Below are positions 1 through 10,773 of a DNA stretch of 57,659 nt, piece by piece. Made by a program: the position numbers and the translations under genes. Under the pieces are notes generated by a model, which saw only the letters and a list, made by a program, of their open reading frames with translations, was not told the origin of the DNA and searched no databases. Source of the DNA: Lachnospiraceae bacterium (lineage in GTDB: Bacteria > Bacillota > Clostridia > Lachnospirales > Lachnospiraceae). Positions within the stretch are counted from its first letter, which is position 1; each line of letters starts with the position of its first letter. The stretch covers positions 1-57,659 of the forward strand of contig JAETTM010000021.1 of assembly GCA_021769135.1 (NCBI GenBank). The letters are read 5' to 3'.

Positions 1-927
1 GTGCCTCCTATTGTACAGTCTTATGCAACATATGGCTATGAAGCGATTATGGGGCCGGGAAGCTTTGTTTCCAACATCTGCCAGGGGGCAGCAGCTTTGG
101 CAGTAGCGCTTAAGACGAAAAACAAGGAATTAAGGCAAGTATCCATATCAGCAGGCATTACTGCCCTTTTGGGCGTTACGGAACCGGCTATGTTCGGTGT
201 TACCCTGAAATTAAAAAAGCCCCTTTACGCTGTTATTATCGGCGGTGCAGCAGGCGGTTTGTATGCTGGTATCAACGGGGTAGTGCGCTATACCTCCGGT
301 ACGCCTGGCTTGGCTTCCTTTGCAGTATTTATCGGGGAAAACCCAATGAATATCGTGCATGCTTTTATTTCCGTAGGGATTGGTTTTGCAGTGACTTTTG
401 CCCTGACCTGTTTTTTGGGATTTGAGGATGAGGCAGAGGTAAAAACAAAGCAGGGGAAAACAAGTGTACTTGAGCACAAAATTGAGGTGGGAAGTCCGGC
501 AAAGGGTATAGCCGTAAAGCTTGCGGATGTAAAGGATGAAACCCTTTCCAGCGGCATATTGGGGAAAGGCGCTGCCGTAGTTCCGCAAAATGGCAAAGTG
601 GTGTCCCCGGTAAACGGCAAAGTGTTCAGTGTATTTCCAAGCCTTCATGCCATCTCTATTGTAGATGAAAACGGAGCGGAACTTTTGGTACATATTGGCG
701 TGGATACAGTGAAGCTGGATGGGAAGTATTTTAAGGCTCATGTCAAGGATGGAGATATCGTAAAAAAAGGAGAAACTTTAGTGGAGTTTGATAAAAAAGC
801 GGTAGAAGGCGAAGGCTATGATACAACCATTACAGTGTTGGTAACGAATACGCAGGAGTTTCTGGATGTGGTTCCTGCCGGACAGGGAGAACTGGAATCC
901 GGGCAGACATTGTTTACAATTGTGTAA
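1..927 (+). CDS. PTS beta-glucoside permease, C-terminal part (EIIC end plus EIIA)
   Basis: This is the 3' part of a sugar phosphotransferase permease that imports and phosphorylates beta-glucosides; its start lies left of the window. Residues 1-140 are the end of the membrane EIIC domain and carry the conserved GVTEPAMFGVTL segment. A short linker leads to a glucose-type EIIA domain at about 160-308. The two EIIA active-site histidines are visible at about 216 (SLHAISI) and 231 (LLVHIGVDTV), the second being the phosphorylated one. The GH1 gene follows 9 bases after the stop, so the two act together: uptake as the 6-phosphate, then hydrolysis. The first in-window codon GTG is not the natural start. 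Confidence 0.93.
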   Translation: MPPIVQSYATYGYEAIMGPGSFVSNICQGAAALAVALKTKNKELRQVSISAGITALLGVTEPAMFGVTLKLKKPLYAVIIGGAAGGLYAGINGVVRYTSGTPGLASFAVFIGENPMNIVHAFISVGIGFAVTFALTCFLGFEDEAEVKTKQGKTSVLEHKIEVGSPAKGIAVKLADVKDETLSSGILGKGAAVVPQNGKVVSPVNGKVFSVFPSLHAISIVDENGAELLVHIGVDTVKLDGKYFKAHVKDGDIVKKGETLVEFDKKAVEGEGYDTTITVLVTNTQEFLDVVPAGQGELESGQTLFTIV

Positions 928-3123
<2,196 letters not shown>

Positions 3124-3127
<4 letters not shown>

Positions 3128-3561
3128 TGGAAATAATGATTACAGGGGAAATTTTGGCGGCAGTGGCTGGTACCACTGCTTTTGCTATATTGTTCAAAGT
3201 GCCTTATGGGCATTCGGTTTTAAGCGGAGCAGTAGGCGGTGTCGGTTGGATTATTTTTCGGTTTGCTTCACCTATATGCGGAACGATAATGTCATGTTTC
3301 TTGTCATCTATGGCTATAGTGCTTTTTTCGCGATTTTTAGCGGTAAAAAAACAATGTCCGGCCATAGTTTTTATGGTGCCCGGACTTTTTCCTTTAGTGC
3401 CGGGCATTGCTGTTTATCGGACCATATACTTTTTGCTGATTAACGCGAGGGGGCCGGCCTTGGAAAACGGTTACGAGGCCATGAAGAGCGCTGCTGCGAT
3501 TGTGCTGGGAATTATTTTGGTATTTGAACTCCCTCAAAATATTTTTTCAAAACGTCGGTAA
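3124..3561 (+). CDS. Threonine/serine exporter family protein, ThrE C-terminal half
   Basis: Small membrane protein of about 145 residues with four to five hydrophobic segments and the family motif [17 protein letters not shown]. It is the partner half of the gene at 2342-3127. Start and stop overlap as ATGA at 3124-3127, a classic translational coupling that implies a 1:1 complex. An in-frame ATG at 3115 is also possible. After it comes a 269-base structured leader, so the operon from the PTS gene probably ends here. Confidence 0.85.
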
Positions 3562-3830
3562 AATTTTCATCCTTTCCTACTGGAAATATCCCATGGCTTG
3601 TTGTAATATTGAAATATCAAATTTATCAACAATCCAAAGTTTTTAATCCCAGGCTTGTGTCCGCACGGCATCCGCAAGCCTGTTAAGCTCAAGTCGATTT
3701 GAGAATAGAAGCCGTGCAGAAATGGGGTTAAGAGTGAAAGATTTTTCAAATCTTTCCTCTGCAAGTTTGTGTCTGCGCGGCATCCACAAACTTGACATGC
3801 GCAAAAAGCCGCGCAGAAATGAGGAAAAAT
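3562..3830 (+). promoter_or_regulatory. Structured leader of ackA with two pseudoknot-like units
   Basis: The stretch folds into two copies of the same shape. Unit A: stem 3650-3657 with 3675-3682, and loop bases 3663-3669 (GCACGGC) complementary to 3711-3717 (GCCGTGC). Unit B: a perfect 10-bp stem 3762-3771 with 3785-3794, and loop bases 3772-3781 complementary over 10 bases to 3808-3817. The copies differ in bases but keep pairing in both helices. A perfect 9-bp hairpin (3736-3744 with 3748-3756) separates them. Unit B ends three bases before the GAGG ribosome site of ackA, so it could gate translation. I recognise no named RNA family. Pairing was done by eye. Confidence 0.7.
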
Positions 3831-5027
3831 ATGAACATTCTTGTTATTAACTGCGGCAGTTCATCGCTGAAATATCAGCTGATTGACAGCGAAAGCGAAA
3901 AAGTATTGGCAAAAGGGCTGTGCGAAAGGATTGGAATTGACGGCAGCGCCATCACCCATCAGCCTGCGGGAGGGGAAAAGGTGACGGTGGAGACGGATAT
4001 GCCTGACCATACGGTAGCCGTGAAGCTGGTGATTGAGAAACTGACGGACAAGGAAGTAGGGGTAATCGGCTCTTTGGACGAGATAGGGGCGGTAGGACAC
4101 CGTATCGTACATGGCGGAGAGAAATTTGCTTCTTCCGTTGTCATTACGGACGAAGTGTTAAAACAGGTGGAGGATTGCAATGACCTGGCGCCTTTGCATA
4201 ACCCGGCAAACCTGGTAGGCATTAATTCCTGCAAAGCGGTAATGCCCCATGTGCCCATGGTAGGCGTATTCGATACCGCCTTCCACCAGACAATGCCCAA
4301 AAAAGCATATATGTACGGGCTTCCTTATGAATATTATGAAAAATATAAAGTGCGCCGTTATGGCTTCCATGGAACGAGCCATGATTTCGTATCCAAAAGG
4401 GCAGCGGAAATATTGGGGAAAGACAGGAAAGACTTGAAAATTATTGTCTGTCACTTAGGGAACGGCGCCAGCGTATCGGCGGTGAAAAACGGGGAATCCG
4501 TGGATACATCCATGGGGCTTACACCGCTGGAAGGCTTGATTATGGGAACGAGAAGCGGGGATATGGACCCGGCGATTATCACCTTTGTTGCGGAAAAAGA
4601 GCATATAACAGCGGAAGAATTCATTAATATCTGTAATAAAAAATCCGGCGTTCTGGGGCTGTCAGATGGGCTGTCCAGCGATTTTAGGGATTTGGGGCAG
4701 GCGGCTGATGAAGGAAACGTGAAGGCGAAGGAAGCGTTGGAGACCTATTGCTACCGGGTAGCCAAATATATCGGTGCCTATACGGCGGCCATGAATGGCG
4801 TGGATGTCATCGCGTTTACGGCAGGAATCGGCGAAAACAATGCCCAGGTGCGGGAAATGGTAGGGCAGTATCTCGGATTCCTGGGGGTAAATATCGACCC
4901 GGAGAAAAATAAAATCCGTGGGGAAGAGGTTATCCTCTCCGGCGAAGGGGATAAAGTGACAGTGATGGTAGTTCCTACCAATGAGGAGCTGGCCATTGCG
5001 CGGGAAACCGTAAGGCTGCTTAAGTAG
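3831..5027 (+). CDS. ackA: Acetate kinase
   Basis: Cytosolic enzyme converting acetyl phosphate and ADP to acetate and ATP, a main energy step in fermenters. The product has 398 residues and starts MNILVINCGSSSLKYQL, the standard opening of the family. Other landmarks are GHRIVHGGE, HNPANLVGI, VRRYGFHGTSHDFVS, CHLGNGASV and FTAGIGENN. The ATG at 3831 is preceded by GAGG at 3821-3824. An in-frame upstream extension to 3792 is rejected because it would encode the structured leader. No phosphotransacetylase gene sits next to it, unlike the usual pta-ackA pair. Confidence 0.97.
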   Translation: MNILVINCGSSSLKYQLIDSESEKVLAKGLCERIGIDGSAITHQPAGGEKVTVETDMPDHTVAVKLVIEKLTDKEVGVIGSLDEIGAVGHRIVHGGEKFASSVVITDEVLKQVEDCNDLAPLHNPANLVGINSCKAVMPHVPMVGVFDTAFHQTMPKKAYMYGLPYEYYEKYKVRRYGFHGTSHDFVSKRAAEILGKDRKDLKIIVCHLGNGASVSAVKNGESVDTSMGLTPLEGLIMGTRSGDMDPAIITFVAEKEHITAEEFINICNKKSGVLGLSDGLSSDFRDLGQAADEGNVKAKEALETYCYRVAKYIGAYTAAMNGVDVIAFTAGIGENNAQVREMVGQYLGFLGVNIDPEKNKIRGEEVILSGEGDKVTVMVVPTNEELAIARETVRLLK

Positions 5028-5075
5028 GGCAGGGTTGGGGCTATCCGAATCACGAAAAAGAAAAATGAGAGAGAA

Positions 5076-6413
5076 ATGATGCATATTAATTTACCGGAAA
5101 AAGTGGAAAATATTTTATCGACAATAGAATCCGGCGGATATGAGGCCTATGCGGTAGGGGGGTGTGTGAGGGATTCTATTTTAGGGCGCATACCTGACGA
5201 TTGGGATATTACTACATCCGCCAGCCCGCAGCAGGTTAAAAGCCTTTTTAAGCATACCATAGATACGGGCATACAGCATGGAACGGTGACTGTGATGCTT
5301 GGAAGAGAAGGCTTTGAGGTGACCACTTACCGTATTGACGGGGAATATGAGGACAGCAGGCATCCGAAGGAAGTGACCTTTACTTCCAATCTGAAGGAAG
5401 ACCTGAAGCGCCGGGATTTTACCATTAATGCTATGGCGTATAACAGCAGGAGCGGACTGGTGGACGTTTTCGGCGGGCTGGAGGATATCGGGAGGAAGCT
5501 TATCCGGTGCGTGGGCGGGCCGGAAGAGCGTTTCGGGGAAGATGCGCTGCGCATGATGCGTGCGGTGCGGTTTTCCGCACAGCTGGGATACGCCATAGAG
5601 GGGGGCACGGAGCGGGCCATCCGAAAAATGGCGGGGAATCTGCGACATATCAGTGCGGAACGGATTCAGACGGAACTGGTAAAGCTGCTTGTATCCCCTC
5701 ACCCGGATTACTTAAGGATATGCTATGATACGGGAATTACGAAGATAGTTCTGCCGGAGTTTGACCGGTGCATGGAGACGGCCCAGAACCATCCCCATCA
5801 CTGCTATACGGTGGGGGAGCACATTCTTCACTCGCTAAAGGAAGTGGAGGAGGATAAGGTGCTGCGGCTGGCCATGCTTTTCCATGATATGGGAAAGCCG
5901 GAAACGAAGGAAACGGATAAAAATGGAAAAGACCACTTCCACGGGCATAGCGCGGCGGGGGAAAGGATGGCAAGGCAGGTGCTGCACCGCCTGCGGTTTG
6001 ATAATGATACGGTGTATAAAGTCTGCCGGTTAGTGCTGTACCATGATTATCCGGTAGAGGCTAAGGCAAAGAGTGTGCGCCGGGCAGTGCATAAAATCGG
6101 GGAGGACATTTTCCCCTATTTGTTTGCCGTAAAAAGGGCTGATATTTTAGCCCAAAGCGATTACCGTAAGGATGAAAAGCTTAAGAAGCTGGAAGAAATT
6201 CGGGTCATTTATGAGAGGATTCTGGAAGAGCAGCAGTGCGTATCCCTGCATACCCTAGCCGTGACAGGGCGGGATTTGATAGAGGCGGGGATGAAACCGG
6301 GGAGGGAGCTGGGGGAAACGTTGGAGAGGCTGCTTGAGATTGTACTGGAACATCCGGAAGAGAACGAGAAGGATAAGCTGTTAGAGTATGTGCGCCGGGC
6401 GCATCGGTCTTAG
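5076..6413 (+). CDS. cca: CCA tRNA nucleotidyltransferase with HD domain
   Basis: Adds or repairs the 3' CCA of tRNAs. The product has 445 residues. The class II catalytic head shows GGCVRDSILGRIPDDWD, with the metal-binding DxD, followed by RRDFTINAMAY and the RRD-type nucleotide-recognition helix region. Around residue 265 an HD-type phosphohydrolase motif appears (AMLFHDMGKP, then GHSAAGE), as in bacterial CCA enzymes that carry an extra HD domain. The start is ATG at 5076 or the adjacent 5079. It lies 48 bases after ackA and may be co-transcribed with it. Confidence 0.95.
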   Translation: MMHINLPEKVENILSTIESGGYEAYAVGGCVRDSILGRIPDDWDITTSASPQQVKSLFKHTIDTGIQHGTVTVMLGREGFEVTTYRIDGEYEDSRHPKEVTFTSNLKEDLKRRDFTINAMAYNSRSGLVDVFGGLEDIGRKLIRCVGGPEERFGEDALRMMRAVRFSAQLGYAIEGGTERAIRKMAGNLRHISAERIQTELVKLLVSPHPDYLRICYDTGITKIVLPEFDRCMETAQNHPHHCYTVGEHILHSLKEVEEDKVLRLAMLFHDMGKPETKETDKNGKDHFHGHSAAGERMARQVLHRLRFDNDTVYKVCRLVLYHDYPVEAKAKSVRRAVHKIGEDIFPYLFAVKRADILAQSDYRKDEKLKKLEEIRVIYERILEEQQCVSLHTLAVTGRDLIEAGMKPGRELGETLERLLEIVLEHPEENEKDKLLEYVRRAHRS

Positions 6414-6421
6414 AGACGAGC

Positions 6422-6485
6422 GCGGCGCATTTGCATACCGTTGGCTAAAGGGCGCATTCGCTGATACGCAGAGCCGAACTGCCGC
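6422..6485 (+). other. Nested hairpin after cca
   Basis: Outer pair GCGGC 6422-6426 with GCCGC 6481-6485; inner pair GTTGGCT 6440-6446 with AGCCGAAC 6472-6479 (one bulged G); a small GCG/CGC helix inside. There is no T-run, so it is not a clear intrinsic terminator. It fills most of the gap between cca and the CotS-like gene. Confidence 0.4.
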
Positions 6486-6567
6486 CACTAATTATGAATA
6501 CTTTCCCATATTACTTCATAAGATAGGATAGATTAAGATTATGATACGTGAAATGGGAGGAATTTCA

Positions 6568-7623
6568 GTGAATGACAGGGCAGTTGGCGTACTGGAAAAT
6601 TATGATATAGAAGTGCTTCGTACCTGGAAAGGGCGGGGCGCGATTTTGTGTGAGTCCGATAAGGGTCTTTTGATTTTAAAGGAATATACGGGGCCGAAGA
6701 GTAAAATTATTTTTCAGGATGCACTGCTGAAACAGATAAAGGAGCAGGGGTTTCCGCTGGCGGAAAGCATTCTGAAAACGAAGGAAAACGATTTAATCGT
6801 ATATGACCAGGACAGGGTTCCATACATATTAAAGACTTATTTTGAAGGAAGGGAATGCAATGCGCGGGATATCAAAGAATGCCGGCAGGCAGTGAAGACG
6901 CTTGCGCAGCTTCATAAAGCTTCCCATATGGATGCGGAGCTTTTCCCTGGGATAGGGCAGAAGGCGGAAGCAGGGATGGATAAGGAATATGAGAAGCATA
7001 ACAGGGAATTGAGGAAGGTAAGGAAGTTTCTGAAAGATAAGAGCCAGAAAACAAATTTTGAAATATTTTTATTAAAACATTATGATTACTTTTTTGATCT
7101 GGCGCTTCGGGTGACGGAAGAGTCACAGGCATACACGAGAAGAAGAAGAGCGGCAATGGGGGAGGAGGCTAAAGGGACGGAAGAGTCTTGCATCATCTGC
7201 CATGGGGATTATCAGCACCATAACATCCTTGTGACGAAAGAAAACAGGGATGGCAGGGAAGGAATGGCCGTAGTTAATTTCGAAAAATGTATCCGGGATA
7301 ACCCGGTTCGGGATCTTTATTTGTTTATGAGGAAGCTTTTGGAAAAAGGGAACTGGTCTATAGAAATGGGGAATCTTCTGCTGGAAACCTATCATCAGGA
7401 AAGGGAACTGGCCCAAGAGGATTACGGGCAGCTGTATTACCGTTTCGTTTATCCGGAAAAATTCTGGAAAATTGTAAACTTTTACTATAATTCAGGGAAA
7501 TCATGGATTCCCGGAAGGAATCTGGAAAAAATGGAAAAGCTATTATCCCAGGAAGAAGACAAAAACAAGTTCCTGGAAAATTATAAAAGTACATATGGAT
7601 GCTTTTCTTTTTCTTCTTATTAG
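6568..7623 (+). CDS. CotS-family spore coat / aminoglycoside-phosphotransferase-like protein
   Basis: Protein of 351 residues with the kinase-like fold of choline/aminoglycoside phosphotransferases as found in spore coat proteins CotS, CotI and YsxE. The N-lobe opens with VNDRAVGVLENYDIEVLRTWKGRGA. The catalytic loop reads ICHGDYQHHNILV, with the Asp and Asn of the family, and VVNFEKC replaces the usual IDFD metal motif, so the metal Asp is altered. I chose GTG at 6568, which has GGGAGG at 6555-6560; an ATG at 6541 has no ribosome site. It probably acts in coat assembly; the substrate is unknown. Confidence 0.82.
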   Translation: MNDRAVGVLENYDIEVLRTWKGRGAILCESDKGLLILKEYTGPKSKIIFQDALLKQIKEQGFPLAESILKTKENDLIVYDQDRVPYILKTYFEGRECNARDIKECRQAVKTLAQLHKASHMDAELFPGIGQKAEAGMDKEYEKHNRELRKVRKFLKDKSQKTNFEIFLLKHYDYFFDLALRVTEESQAYTRRRRAAMGEEAKGTEESCIICHGDYQHHNILVTKENRDGREGMAVVNFEKCIRDNPVRDLYLFMRKLLEKGNWSIEMGNLLLETYHQERELAQEDYGQLYYRFVYPEKFWKIVNFYYNSGKSWIPGRNLEKMEKLLSQEEDKNKFLENYKSTYGCFSFSSY

Positions 7624-7814
7624 TATATAATGATTTGGTAAACGGAAAAAATAAGGAACTTTAAGAGGATATGCGGTACTGGAACAGCATATACCCGATA
7701 GCATCCCCCGGAGAATTTGCGGACGCAGAAGCGGCCGGAAATTGCTCCGCGTGAAAAGGGGTGCGTTAGGGGATATGAGGTACTGGAATAAGTACTGGAA
7801 TAGGAGGATTGTTC
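7624..7814 (+). repeat. Intergenic stretch with tandem 10-base repeats before the PEGA gene
   Basis: The unit TACTGGAATA occurs at 7782-7791 and again at 7794-7803, just before the AGGAGG ribosome site. A related GGTACTGGAA lies at about 7675. No gene is visible here. The meaning of the repeats is unclear; the second copy overlaps the start of the ribosome site. Confidence 0.4.
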
Positions 7815-9218
7815 ATGCGTAGAAGTTTTTGGGAAAGCGTGGGGAAGAGCAAGCCGGTAGTTTTTACGGCGGCAGTTCTTTCCATATTGACGGCAGGGCT
7901 TGCGGCGGCCGGCTTGTTATCGGCCAGCGACAGTAAGGGCTTTGCGCATGAATCTACATATGAAAGCTATGATTCCGGATTTGTAGTTGCCCAGCCGGGC
8001 AGCTATGATTCCGTAGATACGGCGGTGGTAAAGGAAATAGACGCCGACAGGCAAAGGATTACCTTTATGAACGTGGAGACCGGGAGGTATTATACCCTGG
8101 ATTATGACGGCACTACCGTAATCCAGGATAAATACGGCGGCAGCATGTCCATGGCCCAGATTTCGGACGGGGATATTGTGGATGTTACTTTTTTAAGAAG
8201 CAAAAAGAAGCTGTCGGGGATGAAGCTGTCGGAAAGCGCCTGGGTGCTTGAAAATGTGAAAAAATACAGCTTTGATGTGCTTGCAAGGAACGCGGAAGTG
8301 GGCAGCGGCCTCTACAGTATCCGAAATAACTTGGTAGTTTCTTCGGAAGGAAAGGAAGCCCAGCTGGAAGATGTAATACGGGGCGATGTGTTGACTGTCA
8401 GCGGCGTAGGCAACAGTGTCTACAGCGTAGTGGTGGAAGAGGGGCATGGATACCTTAAGTTAAGCAATGATGAATATTTAAAGGGCGGATGGATAGAGGT
8501 AGGGCAGTCTGTAATACAGCAGATTACGGAGGACATGCTTTTAGTAGTGCCCGAAGGGGTATACGATGTACATCTGACGGCGCCGGGAATAGATGAAATA
8601 CGTCAGGTAACAGTTTACAGGAATCAGGAAGTTACGCTGGATGTGAGCGACGTGAAGGTGGAAGAACCCAAGGTGGGCAGGATTCTGTTCGCGGTATCGC
8701 CCAGCGACACTGTGGTCAGCATTGACGGGGAGGAAGTGGATATCAGCGCCCCTGTGGAGCTGGAATATGGCCTTCATCAGATGGTGGCTGAAGCCGTCGG
8801 CTACGATACCATCACCCAATATATTAAAGTGAGCCAGGAACTGGCCAGCATTAGCCTGACCTTGGAGAAGTCTCTGGAAGAAAACGACAGCTATGATAAT
8901 GCTTATGATATTCCTTCCAGCAGCGTATCGGCCAATGAGCTTTCCAGCAATTATAAAGTATATATCGATTCCCCTTCCGATGTGGAAGTATATTTGGACG
9001 GCGTTTATATGGGCATCTCGCCGGTGAATTTTAAAAAGGAGCCGGGCATGCATACCATCACCCTGCGGAAGCCCGGTTACGTAACAAAGAGTTATACAGT
9101 GCAGATTGACGATGAGGAAAGGGATGTGACGTATTCCTTCACCGATTTGGTAAAAGAGGATTCCGGCACTATTAGCGGCAATACAGTAAGCGGGAACCGG
9201 TCGGTAAGCGGGAATTGA
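7815..9218 (+). CDS. Membrane-anchored protein with two PEGA domains
   Basis: Protein of 467 residues. The N-terminus has a positively charged start and a hydrophobic helix at about 13-36, acting as signal or anchor, so the rest should be outside the membrane. The middle is rich in beta strands. Two PEGA domains lie at about 290-340 (beginning RILFAVSPSDTVVSIDGEEV) and 380-435 (YKVYIDSPSDVEVYLDGVYMG). The tail is low-complexity and built on SGN repeats. PEGA domains bind surface-layer or cell-envelope material in other proteins; no catalytic domain is visible. The start at 7815 has AGGAGG eight bases upstream. Location next to sporulation genes hints at an envelope role, not proven. Confidence 0.8.
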   Translation: MRRSFWESVGKSKPVVFTAAVLSILTAGLAAAGLLSASDSKGFAHESTYESYDSGFVVAQPGSYDSVDTAVVKEIDADRQRITFMNVETGRYYTLDYDGTTVIQDKYGGSMSMAQISDGDIVDVTFLRSKKKLSGMKLSESAWVLENVKKYSFDVLARNAEVGSGLYSIRNNLVVSSEGKEAQLEDVIRGDVLTVSGVGNSVYSVVVEEGHGYLKLSNDEYLKGGWIEVGQSVIQQITEDMLLVVPEGVYDVHLTAPGIDEIRQVTVYRNQEVTLDVSDVKVEEPKVGRILFAVSPSDTVVSIDGEEVDISAPVELEYGLHQMVAEAVGYDTITQYIKVSQELASISLTLEKSLEENDSYDNAYDIPSSSVSANELSSNYKVYIDSPSDVEVYLDGVYMGISPVNFKKEPGMHTITLRKPGYVTKSYTVQIDDEERDVTYSFTDLVKEDSGTISGNTVSGNRSVSGN

Positions 9219-9260
9219 GGCATACGTTTTTATAAAGGATTTGTGTGGGATAAGGAAAAA

Positions 9261-9980
9261 ATGGACAGGAAACATACTTTTGAGGATTTGGTACATATTG
9301 TAGAGACCTTAAGGGGCGAAAACGGCTGCCCTTGGGATAGGAAGCAGACCCATGAAAGTTTAAAGCCCTGTATGATGGAGGAGGCAGCGGAGCTGGTATC
9401 CTCCATCCGCATTTATGACAAAACGGGAAATGCGGAGAATATGAGGGAAGAATTGGGGGATATCCTTTTGCAGGTGATGCTGCATTCCCGGATTGCGGAG
9501 GAAGAGCAGCTTTTTACGCTGGAAGATGTGATTGATGAAATATGCCGAAAAATGATACGGCGCCATCCCCATGTATTCGGAGTACAGGTCAAAGAAAAGA
9601 GGGCGGAGGACATTCCCGCCGACTGGGAAGAGATAAAGCGGAAGGAAAAGGAAGGGAAAGCATGGATCGAATCCCCTTTAAGGGAAATCCCCAAAGAACT
9701 GCCGTCATTGACCAGGGCTGCGAAGGTGCTGAAAAAAGCGGACAGGCTTTATGGGAAAGGAAGTAGTTATGAAGAGAGCGCAAAGCTGTTGGCCGAAAAG
9801 GCGGGAAAGCTGGCGGGGCTTTGCCCGGAAGAGCCTTCTGAGGAACTGATGGAAATTATGGGGGATATACTGGTAAATTTATCCAATATTGCCAGAATTT
9901 TTAATATATCGGCGGAACAAATACTGACTGACAGGATAGAAGATATGATAGATAAATGGGAAACAGGGGAAAAACCTTGA
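9261..9980 (+). CDS. mazG: Nucleoside triphosphate pyrophosphohydrolase, MazG
   Basis: Hydrolyses non-canonical or excess NTPs to NMP and pyrophosphate. The product has about 239 residues. The first MazG fold shows GENGCPWDRKQTHESLKPCMMEEAAEL, with the EExxE metal-binding acidic residues, followed by REELGDILLQVMLHSRIAEE and RRHPHVFG. The second, C-terminal MazG-like half is shorter. This equals the C-terminal part of B. subtilis YabN, which is also fused to a methylase domain absent here. The start is uncertain: ATG 9261 has AAGG at good spacing, while GTG 9243 would add six residues. Confidence 0.92.
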   Translation: MDRKHTFEDLVHIVETLRGENGCPWDRKQTHESLKPCMMEEAAELVSSIRIYDKTGNAENMREELGDILLQVMLHSRIAEEEQLFTLEDVIDEICRKMIRRHPHVFGVQVKEKRAEDIPADWEEIKRKEKEGKAWIESPLREIPKELPSLTRAAKVLKKADRLYGKGSSYEESAKLLAEKAGKLAGLCPEEPSEELMEIMGDILVNLSNIARIFNISAEQILTDRIEDMIDKWETGEKP

Positions 9981-10007
9981 TAAACTGGGAAAAAGGCCAT
10001 ATTTTCC

Positions 10008-10048
10008 TTGACAAATAGCCGGAAAGCGTCTATAAATATGTATAGACG
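10008..10048 (+). promoter_or_regulatory. hup promoter with inverted repeat over the -10
   Basis: Perfect -35 TTGACA at 10008-10013, a 17-base spacer and -10 TATAAA at 10031-10036. A perfect inverted repeat, CGTCTATA 10027-10034 with TATAGACG 10041-10048, covers the -10. As DNA it could be an operator; as RNA a 5' hairpin. Confidence 0.65.
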
Positions 10049-10109
10049 TTTCAAAAAAGGAGACTTCTATAGAATAATTGAAAACCCATTCAAACAGGAG
10101 GAGTTCGAT

Positions 10110-10385
10110 ATGAACAAAACAGAATTAGTTGCAGCTATGGCAGAACAGGCTGGTTTATCAAAAAAAGACGCAGAAAAGGCTTTGAAAGCATTTACAGATG
10201 TGGTTGCTGATGAATTAAAGAAAGATGGAAAAGTACAGCTGGTTGGCTTTGGTACATTTGAAGTTTCCAAGAGGGCTGCAAGGGAAGGCAGAAATCCTCA
10301 GAGCGGCAAGGTTATGAGCATTCCGGCTTCCAAAGCTCCTAAGTTTAAGGCTGGCAAAGCTTTGAAGGATATGGTAAACGCATAA
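10110..10385 (+). CDS. hup: HU family DNA-binding protein
   Basis: Nucleoid protein of 91 residues that bends and compacts DNA as a dimer. It starts MNKTELVAAMAEQAGLSKKD and carries the family signature GFGTFEVSKRAAREGRNPQ with the beta-arm that grips the minor groove. AGGAGG sits just upstream of the ATG. It stands between mazG and rqcP, the usual Clostridia arrangement, but has its own strong promoter and terminator, as expected for an abundant protein. Confidence 0.97.
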   Translation: MNKTELVAAMAEQAGLSKKDAEKALKAFTDVVADELKKDGKVQLVGFGTFEVSKRAAREGRNPQSGKVMSIPASKAPKFKAGKALKDMVNA

Positions 10386-10398
10386 ATGTGATAGAAGG

Positions 10399-10430
10399 AG
10401 AGAATCTGGCAACGGGTTCTCTTTTTCCTT
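10399..10430 (+). terminator. Intrinsic terminator after hup
   Basis: Stem AGAGAATC 10399-10406 with GGTTCTCT 10415-10422 (one G-U), 8-base loop, then a run of T at 10422-10426. Confidence 0.75.
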
Positions 10431-10487
10431 ATAGTATAGGAAATTATGCCACAGCATTGCAAGTCGCCAGGAAAGGATAATGATTCT

Positions 10488-10727
10488 ATGAGGTTAGATA
10501 AATATTTAAAGGTCTCCCGCCTGATTAAGCGCCGCACCGTGGCCAATGAAGCCTGCGATGCCGGGCGGGTGCTGATTAACGACAGGCCGGCGAAGGCATC
10601 GGCCAATGTGAAGCAGGGGGATATCATAACAATTCAGTTCGGGAACAAAGAAGTGAAAGTGGAAGTGCTGGACGTACAGGAAACTGTGAAAAAAGAAGAG
10701 GCCAGAGAGCTATTCCGGTATATTTAA
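10488..10727 (+). CDS. rqcP: RNA-binding S4 domain protein RqcP
   Basis: Small 79-residue S4-domain protein, the YabO/RqcP/Hsp15 family. It starts MRLDKYLKVSRLIKRRTVANEAC and contains the S4 loop GRVLINDRPAKASANVKQGD. In B. subtilis RqcP helps RqcH add alanine tails to nascent chains on stalled 60S-like 50S subunits. The ATG at 10488 has AAAGGA at 10472-10477. The neighbours (mazG upstream, yabP and yabQ downstream) match the B. subtilis order and support the assignment. Confidence 0.9.
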   Translation: MRLDKYLKVSRLIKRRTVANEACDAGRVLINDRPAKASANVKQGDIITIQFGNKEVKVEVLDVQETVKKEEARELFRYI

Positions 10728-10773
10728 AAAAGGACGGACATATAATCTTCTATAGACTATATGGAGGTTTTTT

